In this document: piece after piece, positions 6,760 to 13,944 of the stretch | How the letters are laid out: every line of letters starts with the position of its first letter | Numbering within the stretch: position 1 is the first letter of the stretch | Assembly: GCA_033549245.1 (NCBI GenBank) | Contig: JAWSUW010000071.1 | Location: 1 to 17,316, forward strand | Direction of reading: 5' to 3' | Length of the DNA stretch: 17,316 nt | From: Fusibacter_D sp033549245 | Lineage (GTDB): Bacteria > Bacillota > Clostridia > Peptostreptococcales > Acidaminobacteraceae | Translations under genes and position numbers: made by a program | The notes under the pieces: generated by a model | Told to the model about the DNA's origin: nothing | What the model saw: the letters and a program-made list of their open reading frames with translations, nothing else | Databases searched by the model: none

Positions 6760-7428
6760 TCAAATCATATTCTTCAGTTTACCCACATCAAAAATCAATA
6801 TTTTCTTCATACCAATCAACCTAATCAAACCCATTTCTTGAAACAACTGCAGTTTTCTGGACATGGTTTCTCTGGCAATCCCAGCATAACTCCCCATTTC
6901 TTCCCTGTTGATACTAAGCGTGAGCAAAATGCCTTCATCAGTTTGACTTCCAAAGTTTTCGCAAAGGTCCACAAGAAGTCCAATGACTTTGGCATCAGGA
7001 TTGCTGCTGGATAGGCGTTCAACCAGGCTTTCTGCCTTTATGATCCGTTCATAAGCCTTTTCAAATATTTTGAGGGTTATGCTCGGATTTGAAAGTACGA
7101 TTTCATCAAATGAGGATTTCTCAAGCATACTCACTGTAGTGTTTTCAAGTGCAACAGCATTGAAATCGAACTCATCTTCTTTGAGTAAATTGAAGGCACC
7201 AATAAAATCGCCCTCTGATAGTATATAGAGGATTTGTTCTTTGCCTTCAATGGTATTTTTGAAGATTTTTATTTTCCCGGAGCAAACAATATAAAGCTTG
7301 TTGGCTTTGTCCCCTCGATTGAAAACACTTTCACCTTTTTTATAGGTTTCAGAGGAAACGCCTATTGAGACTTTCTCTATTTCATCATTCGTGAGGTTGG
7401 AAAGCAGCGGTATGTTGTTGATACACAT
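6760..7428 (-). CDS. Crp/Fnr family transcriptional regulator, probably with an N-terminal Fe-S cysteine cluster
   Basis: From the first ATG (7428) this is a 222-residue protein. It has a cyclic-nucleotide-binding-like beta barrel (about 8-115; YKKGESVFNRGDKANKLYIV), a dimer helix and a winged helix-turn-helix (about 165-205; INREEMGSYAGIARETMSRK). The recognition helix reads R-E-T-M-S-R, with Arg, Glu and Arg at the positions Crp uses to read TGTGA. The reading frame stays open for 17 codons upstream of this ATG, encoding ISARKCTRENCINCGKL. With the Cys after the Met this makes C-x4-C-x2-C-x4-C, an Fnr-type cluster. No ATG, GTG or TTG exists in that extension; AAAGGTGA stands just ahead of an ATC at 7479-7477. 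The gene follows pflA closely (16 bases from stop to ATC). It probably reports oxygen to the pfl promoter. Confidence 0.88.
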   Translation of the reverse strand: MCINNIPLLSNLTNDEIEKVSIGVSSETYKKGESVFNRGDKANKLYIVCSGKIKIFKNTIEGKEQILYILSEGDFIGAFNLLKEDEFDFNAVALENTTVSMLEKSSFDEIVLSNPSITLKIFEKAYERIIKAESLVERLSSSNPDAKVIGLLVDLCENFGSQTDEGILLTLSINREEMGSYAGIARETMSRKLQLFQEMGLIRLIGMKKILIFDVGKLKNMI

Positions 7429-7495
7429 CAGCTTTCCACAGTTTATGCAATTTTCACGAGTACATTTTCTTGCGCTGATAAAATCACCTTTTCCG

Positions 7496-8257
7496 TTATA
7501 CCGCCTTCAAATGCTCTGATTCCATGATCTTCATCGTTTCCAGACGAGCATTGATATAAGCTTCATACACCTGTGCTTTGACCGGATCCATCGCTGGGAC
7601 CATTTCGAATTTATACGGTATATTCAATTGAGAATATTTTTCAGTTCCAGCTTTATGATACGGTAATATCTCGATTTTATCAACCTTTTTTTGAATGGGA
7701 TCAATCATTTCAAGGATGCGATCCATCATTTCATAGTGGTCTGTCTGATCAGGAATCATCACGTGCCTGATGGTAACTTTTCCTTCAAATCCACTCAGGA
7801 CATCAATGAAATGTTTGATCCCATCCATATTTCTTCCGGTAAGCTTCAAATGTTCTGCCTCATCGACATGCTTGATATCCAGAAGAATGTGATCAGTGTA
7901 TTTCAGTACTGATTCATAATGGCGTACAACACCATATCCGGAAGTGTCCAGGCATGTGGAAATGCCACTTTTCTTAAGCGCTTTGAACGCCTCAGCCACG
8001 AACTCTCCTTGCATCAATGCTTCACCACCGGAAAATGTGACTCCACCTCCTGAAGCATCGTAATATTCGCGATACCTGTCTGCAGTTTCAATCACTTCAT
8101 CCACAGTTATGCGTTTGTCACCCATGAAATGTTGTGAATCCGGATTATGGCAATAGCTGCATTTGAGAGGACATCCCTGCAAGAAAAATACAGTTCTGAT
8201 TCCAGGGCCATCCACCAGTCCCATGGTCTCCACCGAATGTAGATTTGCGCTTTTCAT
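7496..8257 (-). CDS. pflA: Pyruvate formate-lyase activating enzyme (radical SAM)
   Basis: This 253-residue radical SAM activase carries the CxxxCxxC cluster motif in GCPLKCSYCHNPD (Cys29, Cys33, Cys36). A GGVTFSGGEALMQ SAM-binding stretch and the glycine-rich N-terminal ETMGLVDGPGIRTVFFLQG complete the family pattern. It removes hydrogen from the C-terminal glycine of PflB, using S-adenosylmethionine and a [4Fe-4S] cluster, and works only without oxygen. Length is normal for PflA. It starts four bases after the pflB stop, so the enzyme and its activator are co-expressed, and the Fnr-like gene follows in the same direction. Confidence 0.97.
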   Translation of the reverse strand: MKSANLHSVETMGLVDGPGIRTVFFLQGCPLKCSYCHNPDSQHFMGDKRITVDEVIETADRYREYYDASGGGVTFSGGEALMQGEFVAEAFKALKKSGISTCLDTSGYGVVRHYESVLKYTDHILLDIKHVDEAEHLKLTGRNMDGIKHFIDVLSGFEGKVTIRHVMIPDQTDHYEMMDRILEMIDPIQKKVDKIEILPYHKAGTEKYSQLNIPYKFEMVPAMDPVKAQVYEAYINARLETMKIMESEHLKAV

Positions 8258-8261
8258 TGAC

Positions 8262-10481
8262 TTACACCCTTTCGTGGAAAGTCCTTTTGATGACTTCCTC
8301 TTTTTGTTCCCTGGTCAATCTATTGAAATGCACTGCATAGCCTGATACCCTGATGGTTAAAGTTGGATACTTTGAAGGATTTTCAATAGCATCCATCAAT
8401 AGCTCCCTGGACAAAACGTTGACATTGAGGTGAAATGCTTTTTTCGCAAAATATCCGTCAAGTATACCGGCCAAATTATTTCTTCGGTCCGATTCCACTC
8501 TTCCAAGTGCTGCCGGAACGATTGAGAATGTATTTGAAATACCATCTTGGCATACTCCCTCAAACGGCAATTTAGAGACCGAGTTGAGTGATGCAAGCGC
8601 ACCTTTGGTGTCACGTCCGTGCATCGGATTAGCTCCTGGTGCAAAAGGTTCCCCAGCTCCACGTCCATCGGGTGTGGCTCCTGTTTTTTTACCATAAACC
8701 ACATTGGAAGTGATGGTCAAAACAGATAATGTGTGTTCAGCATTTCTATATGTCTGGTGCTTTTTGAGCTCTCCTGAAAAATATTCTAGAACTTCAACTG
8801 CAAGTTGGTCCACTCTGTCATCGTCGTTTCCGAACATTGGAAATTCACCTTCGATTTTGAAATCAGTCGTGATGCCTTGCTCATTTCTGATTGGAGTGAC
8901 CACCGCATATTTGATGGCACTGAGTGAGTCGGCAATAATTGAAAGTCCTGCGACTCCAAAAGCCATATACCTGTTGACAGATGAGTCGTGCAGTGCCATT
9001 TGTCCACTTTCATAGGCATATTTGTCGTGCATATAGTGGATTGTGTTCATCGTATTCACATAGATCCCTGCCAATTTGTCCATGACGGATTTAAACCTTG
9101 TCATGACCTCATCAAAATTCAGGCGTCCATCCGACATCAGTGGTTCAATGCCACTGATCACTTCTATCGCATTTCCGTCTTTAGAAAACTTGAACTCATC
9201 TTTACCTTCGTTGACGCTGTATAAAAGTGCTTTCGCCAGATTTGTCCTCGCTCCGAAAAATTGCATATCCTTCCCGATTTTCATCGGAGATACACAGCAG
9301 GCAATCCCGTAATCATCCCCGTAGATCGGACGCATCAGATCATCATTTTCATATTGGATTGCGCCTGTTTCTATGGACATTTTCGCACAATAGCGCTTGA
9401 AATTGTCAGGAAGGTCTTTTGACCAAAGCACTGTCATGTTCGGTTCCGGTGCAGGGGTCAGGTTGGAGAGTGTGTGAAGAAATCTATAAGCGGTCTTGGT
9501 GACCAGTGGTCTCCCATCTACTCCCATACCACCAATGGATTCTGTCACCCAAGTCGGATCACCAGCGAAAAGCGTGTTGTAATCAGGTGTTCTGAGATGC
9601 CTCACCATTCTCAGTTTGATCACCAATTGATCAATAAGTTCCTGTGCGCCTTCTTCTGTCAAAATCCCACTTTCAATATCACGCTCAATGAAAATATCAA
9701 GAAATGCGGTGTTTCTTCCGAGTGACATTGCAGCACCGTTGTTTTCTTTAATTGCAGCCAAGTATCCAAAGTAAAAGTGCTGCACCGCTTCGCTGGCATT
9801 TTGTGCCGGCTTTGATATGTCATAATCATATGCTTTTGCCATGATTTCCATCGCTTTTAGTGCTTCAATCTGCATGGAAATTTCTTCTCTTGATTTGATA
9901 GAGTCTTCAATTGCCGGTGCATTTGAAAGTTCGTTGAAATCCTCAAGTTTTTCTAAGATCAATCGCTCGGTCCCGTACAGTGCAATTCTTCTGTAGTCCC
10001 CTATAATCCTGCCCCTACCGTAAGCATCTGGAAGTCCGGTGAGAAGGCCGACACTTCTTGCCAGCTTCATCTCGTCAGTATAAGCACCGAAAACACCATC
10101 ATTGTGCGTTCTTCGGAACTCTTGAAATCTTTCCGACATCTCATCGCTCATCTTGTAATCGTACGCATTTAGAGAAGATTCGAGCATTCTGAATCCACCA
10201 TAGGGATTCATGATCCTTTTGAGTGGGGCATCTGTCTGAAATCCTACCACGACTTCATTGGCACGATCGATATATCCCGCTTCAAAATTTGCGATACCTG
10301 AAAAAACAGTTGTCTCAATATCGATGATGCCTTTTTCGATTTCCTCTTCGATCAATGCTTCAGCTTTATCCCAGATGACACTCGTCTTTTCAGTTTTTCC
10401 ACATAGGAATGAATCGTCTCCAGTGTAGGGCTTATAATTTCTCTGTATGAAGTCCCTCACGTCTATTTTGTCCTTTATCAT
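8262..10481 (-). CDS. pflB: Formate C-acetyltransferase (pyruvate formate-lyase)
   Basis: This 739-residue glycyl-radical enzyme converts pyruvate and CoA to acetyl-CoA and formate in the cytoplasm. The adjacent active-site cysteines are in YGIACCVSPM (Cys395-Cys396). The glycyl-radical loop RVSGYAVHF places the radical at Gly714, 25 residues from the C-terminus, as is usual. Conserved PflB segments such as TPDYNTLFAGDPTWVTESIGG and LTPAPEPN separate it from diol dehydratase relatives. I chose ATG 10481 because GGAGG lies eight bases upstream; an ATG 15 bases earlier sits on the ribosome-binding site itself. It is first in pflB-pflA-fnr, and the upstream region has a candidate Fnr/Crp-activated promoter. 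Confidence 0.97.
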   Translation of the reverse strand: MIKDKIDVRDFIQRNYKPYTGDDSFLCGKTEKTSVIWDKAEALIEEEIEKGIIDIETTVFSGIANFEAGYIDRANEVVVGFQTDAPLKRIMNPYGGFRMLESSLNAYDYKMSDEMSERFQEFRRTHNDGVFGAYTDEMKLARSVGLLTGLPDAYGRGRIIGDYRRIALYGTERLILEKLEDFNELSNAPAIEDSIKSREEISMQIEALKAMEIMAKAYDYDISKPAQNASEAVQHFYFGYLAAIKENNGAAMSLGRNTAFLDIFIERDIESGILTEEGAQELIDQLVIKLRMVRHLRTPDYNTLFAGDPTWVTESIGGMGVDGRPLVTKTAYRFLHTLSNLTPAPEPNMTVLWSKDLPDNFKRYCAKMSIETGAIQYENDDLMRPIYGDDYGIACCVSPMKIGKDMQFFGARTNLAKALLYSVNEGKDEFKFSKDGNAIEVISGIEPLMSDGRLNFDEVMTRFKSVMDKLAGIYVNTMNTIHYMHDKYAYESGQMALHDSSVNRYMAFGVAGLSIIADSLSAIKYAVVTPIRNEQGITTDFKIEGEFPMFGNDDDRVDQLAVEVLEYFSGELKKHQTYRNAEHTLSVLTITSNVVYGKKTGATPDGRGAGEPFAPGANPMHGRDTKGALASLNSVSKLPFEGVCQDGISNTFSIVPAALGRVESDRRNNLAGILDGYFAKKAFHLNVNVLSRELLMDAIENPSKYPTLTIRVSGYAVHFNRLTREQKEEVIKRTFHERV

Positions 10482-10517
10482 TTCAATTTCCTCCATTTTG
10501 GGGTCTTTTCTCTCTTT

Positions 10518-10570
10518 TGACCTCAGTATATTGCATTTGGAGATTAATTTCTGTGACTGGACGCACAGAA
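10518..10570 (-). promoter_or_regulatory. Candidate Fnr/Crp-activated promoter of the pfl operon
   Basis: On the minus strand a good -10, TATACT (10530-10525), predicts a start near 10518. The -35 position holds only CAGAAA. Overlapping it is TGTGA-CTGGAC-GCACA (10552-10567), one mismatch from TGTGA-N6-TCACA, inside perfect 7-bp arms TTCTGTG...CACAGAA (10549-10570). The site centre is 41.5 bases upstream of the predicted start, the standard class II activator position. Confidence 0.65.
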
Positions 10571-10607
10571 TGAGTTAATTTGTGAAATGTGACGAAGAGT
10601 TAATAGT

Positions 10608-10717
10608 GTGCGCTGTTAAGGCGCGCACGGTGGTTTTGCACCCCACGGGTGCAGTGGTTTTGCGTTCAAGCGAACGCAGTGGTTTTGTGCNNNNNNNNNN
10701 TCGAGCACAGTAGTTGG
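10608..10717. repeat. Left hairpin array (inverted orientation, contains the N gap)
   Basis: Four units each combine a self-complementary stem with a 9-bp linker, AGTGGTTTT or a close variant. The stems are GTGCGC/GCGCAC (10608-10613, 10623-10628), GCACCC/GGGTGC (10638-10643, 10647-10652), GCGTTC/GAACGC (10662-10667, 10672-10677) and GTGC...GAGCAC, which is interrupted by the gap. Arm sequences differ between units yet each pair matches perfectly, and every arm begins G-pyrimidine-purine-pyrimidine. The linker is the reverse complement of that in the right array. No protein reading of this stretch is credible. Confidence 0.85.
10691..10700. other. Run of 10 Ns (assembly gap) inside the hairpin array
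   Basis: Ten ambiguous bases separate GTGC from TCGAGCAC. If the flanks are the two arms of one unit modelled on its neighbours (stem GTGCTC, loop GAA), only about three bases should be missing. The gap is therefore probably of nominal rather than measured size, and may hide more repeat units. Confidence 0.9.
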
Positions 10718-10720
10718 GAA

Positions 10721-10757
10721 AGTCAAAAAAATAATGACCAGTCATGAATGACTGGCC
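10721..10757 (-). terminator. Rho-independent terminator between the two hairpin arrays (end of SDR-lplA transcript)
   Basis: CCAGTCAT (10738-10745) and ATGACTGG (10748-10755) form a perfect stem, extended to 10 bp by a G-C and a G-U pair on the minus-strand RNA. ATTATTTTTTT follows on that strand. It lies about 160 bases past the lplA stop, so the right array would be part of the lplA 3' untranslated region while the left array would not. Confidence 0.85.
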
Positions 10758-10790
10758 AATTAAGTGTGTATGTTTTGAACTTATTCTTTT

Positions 10791-10917
10791 CCTAACCACT
10801 GCACTCGAAGAGTGCAATACTGCTGCGCCTGAAAGGCGCAAAACCACTGTGCCCGAATGGGCACAATACCACTGTGCCCGAATGGGCACAAAACCACTGC
10901 GCACCTAAAAAAGCTCA
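10791..10917. repeat. Right hairpin array, adjoining the lplA stop
   Basis: Units repeat every 24-25 bp with linker AAAACCACT or variants (AATACTGCT, AATACCACT). Stems are GCACTC/GAGTGC (10801-10815, loop GAA), GCGCCT/AGGCGC (10825-10839, loop GAA) and GTGCCC/GGGCAC twice (10849-10864 and 10874-10889, loop GAAT). A fifth unit begins at 10899 (GCGCAC) but lacks a matching second arm and runs into the lplA stop region. Three different stem sequences each keep full complementarity, so base pairing rather than sequence seems to be conserved. Confidence 0.87.
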
Positions 10918-11916
10918 CTAAACTGGTAACGTCAAAAACCAACCGGCTACATCGTCCAACATCGCTTGATGTGCCTCATCCACACTAGCTTTTTTAAGTG
11001 CGCCTACAAGTGCTTCCCGCTCAAGTTTGACACCATTAAACACTCCGTCAATGCCTTCGACGAGGTCTGTCGACATGGCATCGGAAAAAATACCGCTTTC
11101 CTCGATGATAGCACCCTTGAGTTTAAAACTGAGCACCAATTCTCCCCATGTGAATTTCTCTTCAAAAGTCACATCAAAAGCCGGGGTCTTTCCAAATCTC
11201 CAGTCCCATGAAGAGTAATGATGATAACGTTCTTTCGCTTTTTCAGAAGCGTTTTCCTCAGAAATATGCGTCACAGAATCCGCTATGCCGTAAATTTCCT
11301 CAAAGGCTTCTGCTACAGCATCCATTGTACTTTGAATCGTCATGTTCGGATTGAGTTCTTTAAGATTGATAACACGTGACTTTACGGATTCAACGCCTTT
11401 CGCACTCAGTTTCTTCATGGAGACATTGAGATATTTCCCAAGTTTGCCCATGTCGACATCCACCAGAATCGTTCCATGGTGGTAGTAATTTTCTTTGCCA
11501 TAATAAAATGCATTTCCAGAAAATTTTCTGCCTTCTGCCAATATATCATTTCTGCCTGAGAATTCTGCATCTATGCCAAGTTTTTTGACACCCTCGACAA
11601 TAACTTTGAGTTGTTTGTGCAAATCCTCATTCTTCTTGTTCATGACAAAAGTGAAATTAAGGTTCCCAAGGTCATGATAGACAGCACCGCCTCCTGATAG
11701 ACGTCTAGCCACTTTTCCAAGATCTTTCTCGAGGTCCGATACAAGGATCTCACGCCATGGATTTTGATGTTTACCTATGACGACAGTATGTTGGTTTTGC
11801 CATAAATAAAGATACACTTCGTCTTTTGCGACTTCGCCGACCAATTGTTCCTCGTACGCTAAATTGAACCATGGATTGGTCGATTTTGATATAAAAATTT
11901 TCGTCTTGATGGACAT
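10918..11916 (-). CDS. lplA: Lipoate-protein ligase A
   Basis: This 332-residue ligase activates lipoate with ATP and transfers it to lysines of lipoyl domains or the glycine-cleavage H protein. It shows the family opening TNPWFNLAYEEQL (about 13-25), then RRLSGGGAVYHDLGNLNFTF (71-90) and NDILAEGRKFSGNAFYYG, which carries the likely catalytic lysine region. A C-terminal accessory domain (about 250-330) is present, as in bacterial LplA. I chose ATG 11916 (MSIKTK), preceded by CAGGAGGCACC; upstream in-frame ATGs lie inside the SDR gene. It follows the SDR gene by 22 bases in the same direction and probably shares its transcript. The stop is TAG and abuts the right hairpin array. Confidence 0.94.
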   Translation of the reverse strand: MSIKTKIFISKSTNPWFNLAYEEQLVGEVAKDEVYLYLWQNQHTVVIGKHQNPWREILVSDLEKDLGKVARRLSGGGAVYHDLGNLNFTFVMNKKNEDLHKQLKVIVEGVKKLGIDAEFSGRNDILAEGRKFSGNAFYYGKENYYHHGTILVDVDMGKLGKYLNVSMKKLSAKGVESVKSRVINLKELNPNMTIQSTMDAVAEAFEEIYGIADSVTHISEENASEKAKERYHHYSSWDWRFGKTPAFDVTFEEKFTWGELVLSFKLKGAIIEESGIFSDAMSTDLVEGIDGVFNGVKLEREALVGALKKASVDEAHQAMLDDVAGWFLTLPV

Positions 11917-11938
11917 TGGTGCCTCCTGTTTTATAATT

Positions 11939-12613
11939 TCAACGGTCGATGTATATGGCCTCTCTGCCATCATCTTGTTGATAGATCAATTCTGCTACAA
12001 CCTTTGGAGATTTAAACCTCGTAACATCGGACACATGATTGGAATGTCCCCAAAACGGAGTGTTCATTCCCCCGAGATAAACAGCGGTCACTGTAATCAA
12101 ATCGTTTTCCAGTTCCTTTTGAAGACTTTCAGTGAAGCCCCTGATGGCATATTTGCTGGCCACATAAACAGATTCATTGGCTTTTCCTCTAAGACCAGCT
12201 GTAGAAATAATGTTGATGATTTTGCCTTTGTTGTTGTGTTTGAAATAAGGCAATATTGCTCGTGTCATGTAGATCGTGCCTTTGACATTTGTATCAATCA
12301 TACTGCTGATATCACTATTTCGCATGCTTTCCAGCATCCCGAAATAACCGATCCCCACATTGTTGATGATCATGTCGATATCGGAATAATTCCATGTCAA
12401 AAGGCCTATGACGGATTCCACCTCAAGCGCATCGCTTACGTCGCACTCTATGCATTCCGCTTCACCACCTGACTCGAGGATCTCATTTGCAATCTCATCG
12501 AGTTTTGCGAGTGTTCTTCCCACCAATAAAATCGAATAACCGTGCTCACTGTATTTTTTCGCCAGTTCAGCACCTAGACCTGAACCGGCACCTGTAATAA
12601 TTATTTTTCCCAT
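11939..12613 (-). CDS. Short-chain dehydrogenase/reductase (SDR family)
   Basis: This classical SDR of 224 residues has the dinucleotide-binding TGAGSGLG motif at 7-14 and NNVG at 84-87. Catalytic Ser137 (IISTAG) and Tyr150-x3-Lys154 (YVASK) are present. GRT after the second beta strand suggests preference for NADP(H), though this is not decisive. It would be a soluble NAD(P)-dependent oxidoreductase; the substrate is not evident. GGAGG precedes the ATG. It is the first gene of a two-gene unit with lplA, and I see no biochemical reason for the pairing. It diverges from the methionine-uptake operon. Confidence 0.9.
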   Translation of the reverse strand: MGKIIITGAGSGLGAELAKKYSEHGYSILLVGRTLAKLDEIANEILESGGEAECIECDVSDALEVESVIGLLTWNYSDIDMIINNVGIGYFGMLESMRNSDISSMIDTNVKGTIYMTRAILPYFKHNNKGKIINIISTAGLRGKANESVYVASKYAIRGFTESLQKELENDLITVTAVYLGGMNTPFWGHSNHVSDVTRFKSPKVVAELIYQQDDGREAIYIDR

Positions 12614-12660
12614 TTTGTCCTCCTATCAAACAGTCAGACTTCTTTTTACACCCTAGATAT

Positions 12661-12669
12661 ATTATACCA
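12661..12669 (-). promoter_or_regulatory. Extended -10 promoter of the SDR-lplA unit
   Basis: The minus strand has TG-G-TATAAT (12669-12661), about 48 bases before the SDR ATG. No good -35 is seen at 17 bases, which is usual for extended -10 promoters. Confidence 0.65.
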
Positions 12670-12714
12670 CAAGTTAGCCTTTCCAATCATTACAAAGAAA
12701 GTTTCAAAAAACTG

Positions 12715-12744
12715 TTGACAAGCATTGTCCTTTTCCCGTATAAT
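12715..12744 (+). promoter_or_regulatory. Sigma-A promoter of metNIQ
   Basis: TTGACA (12715-12720), an 18-base spacer and TATAAT (12739-12744) form a consensus promoter with a start near 12751. A small palindrome, ATACC-CGC-GGTAT (12752-12764), begins at the predicted start. Confidence 0.88.
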
Positions 12745-12783
12745 CCTTTTCATACCCGCGGTATAAAAATTTCATATCAATAT

Positions 12784-12938
<155 letters not shown>

Positions 12939-12954
12939 TTTGGAAAGGACAGCC

Positions 12955-13944
12955 ATGATTGAAATTCAGAATTTAAGTAAAATCTATGAAAAAGCGCACC
13001 AAAAGGTGGTTGCCATCGAACACATCGATTTAAAGGTCGAACGAGGTGACATCTATGGCATCGTAGGTCTAAGTGGTGCTGGAAAATCTTCACTTGTTAG
13101 ATGCATCAACAGGATCGAAGATCCGACTACCGGTACTGTAATAGTAGATGGTGTTGATTTAACCAGTCTTAGTGGTAGAGCCCTACGCAGTGAGCGTCAA
13201 AAAATTGGAATGATCTTTCAAAATTTTAATTTGCTCAGCAGTAAGACCGTCTTCGAAAATATTGCATTTCCACTGAGACTCAAGGGGCTTGATAAGGAAC
13301 AAATTCAAAAACGCGTTTTGGATTTGCTCGAAAAAGTGGAACTCACCGAAAAAGCAGATGTCTATCCCGTCAATTTAAGCGGAGGACAAAAACAACGTGT
13401 AGGAATTGCAAGGGCCCTTGCCAATGAACCGAGCGTTCTTTTATGTGATGAGTCCACCTCAGCGCTTGACCCTAAAACGACCAAACAAATTCTGGGTCTA
13501 CTCAAGCGGATCAACAAGGAATTTGGAGTCACACTCGTAGTGATCACTCACGAAATGGACGTGGTCAAAGCCATTTGCAATAAAGTCGCTATTCTTGAGA
13601 GCGGAAGAATAATCGCCGAGGGGGATACTATCGATGTATTCACCAGAAAGACCAGTGATGCCACCAAACATTTTATCGGGGAATCCATCTCCTCTGATTC
13701 AAACCATAGAGGCAATAATCGATTGCAATTGACGTTCAAAGGAGTATCTGCCGAGCAGCCTATTTTATCCGGATTGATCAGAAATCTTGCAGTGGATGTC
13801 AACATACTTTCAGGATCAATAGAAACCATTCAAGATTATCCGCTTGGTAAACTCATAGTTGAATTGCCTGGTGATTCCAGAATTTTGAAAGAAGCACTCA
13901 CTTACTTGTCTGACAAAGGTGTTGATGCGGAGGTGTTATCATGA
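12955..13944 (+). CDS. metN: Methionine ABC transporter ATP-binding protein
   Basis: This 329-residue ATPase powers methionine import. Walker A is GLSGAGKSS (38-46), the ABC signature LSGGQ is at 141-145 and Walker B VLLCDE is at 161-166. The C-terminal part (about 250-325, NILSGSIETIQDYPLGKLIVELPG) is the NIL regulatory domain, which in MetN binds methionine and inhibits transport. I chose ATG 12955 because AAAGGA precedes it; the in-frame ATG 36 bases upstream lies in the riboswitch terminator. It is first in metN-metI-metQ, directly behind the SAM-I element. Confidence 0.96.
   Translation: MIEIQNLSKIYEKAHQKVVAIEHIDLKVERGDIYGIVGLSGAGKSSLVRCINRIEDPTTGTVIVDGVDLTSLSGRALRSERQKIGMIFQNFNLLSSKTVFENIAFPLRLKGLDKEQIQKRVLDLLEKVELTEKADVYPVNLSGGQKQRVGIARALANEPSVLLCDESTSALDPKTTKQILGLLKRINKEFGVTLVVITHEMDVVKAICNKVAILESGRIIAEGDTIDVFTRKTSDATKHFIGESISSDSNHRGNNRLQLTFKGVSAEQPILSGLIRNLAVDVNILSGSIETIQDYPLGKLIVELPGDSRILKEALTYLSDKGVDAEVLS

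Noticed and set aside
10588..10606. A second Fnr/Crp site at TTTGTGAAATGTGACGAA
   Set aside because: It is a direct repeat of TGTGA rather than an inverted pair, so it does not form the two-fold site these dimers bind.
10575..10904. A 109-residue open frame on the minus strand across the hairpin arrays
   Set aside because: It translates the repeats and the N gap into a periodic, low-complexity sequence. It has no ribosome-binding site, and the array changes orientation within it.
10608..10906. CRISPR array
   Set aside because: The constant part is only 9 bp, the variable part is a self-complementary 15-16 bp hairpin rather than a ~30-bp unique spacer, and no cas genes are near.
11864..12472. 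A 202-residue open frame on the plus strand opposite lplA/SDR
   Set aside because: It is antisense to two well-supported genes and has no recognisable motif.
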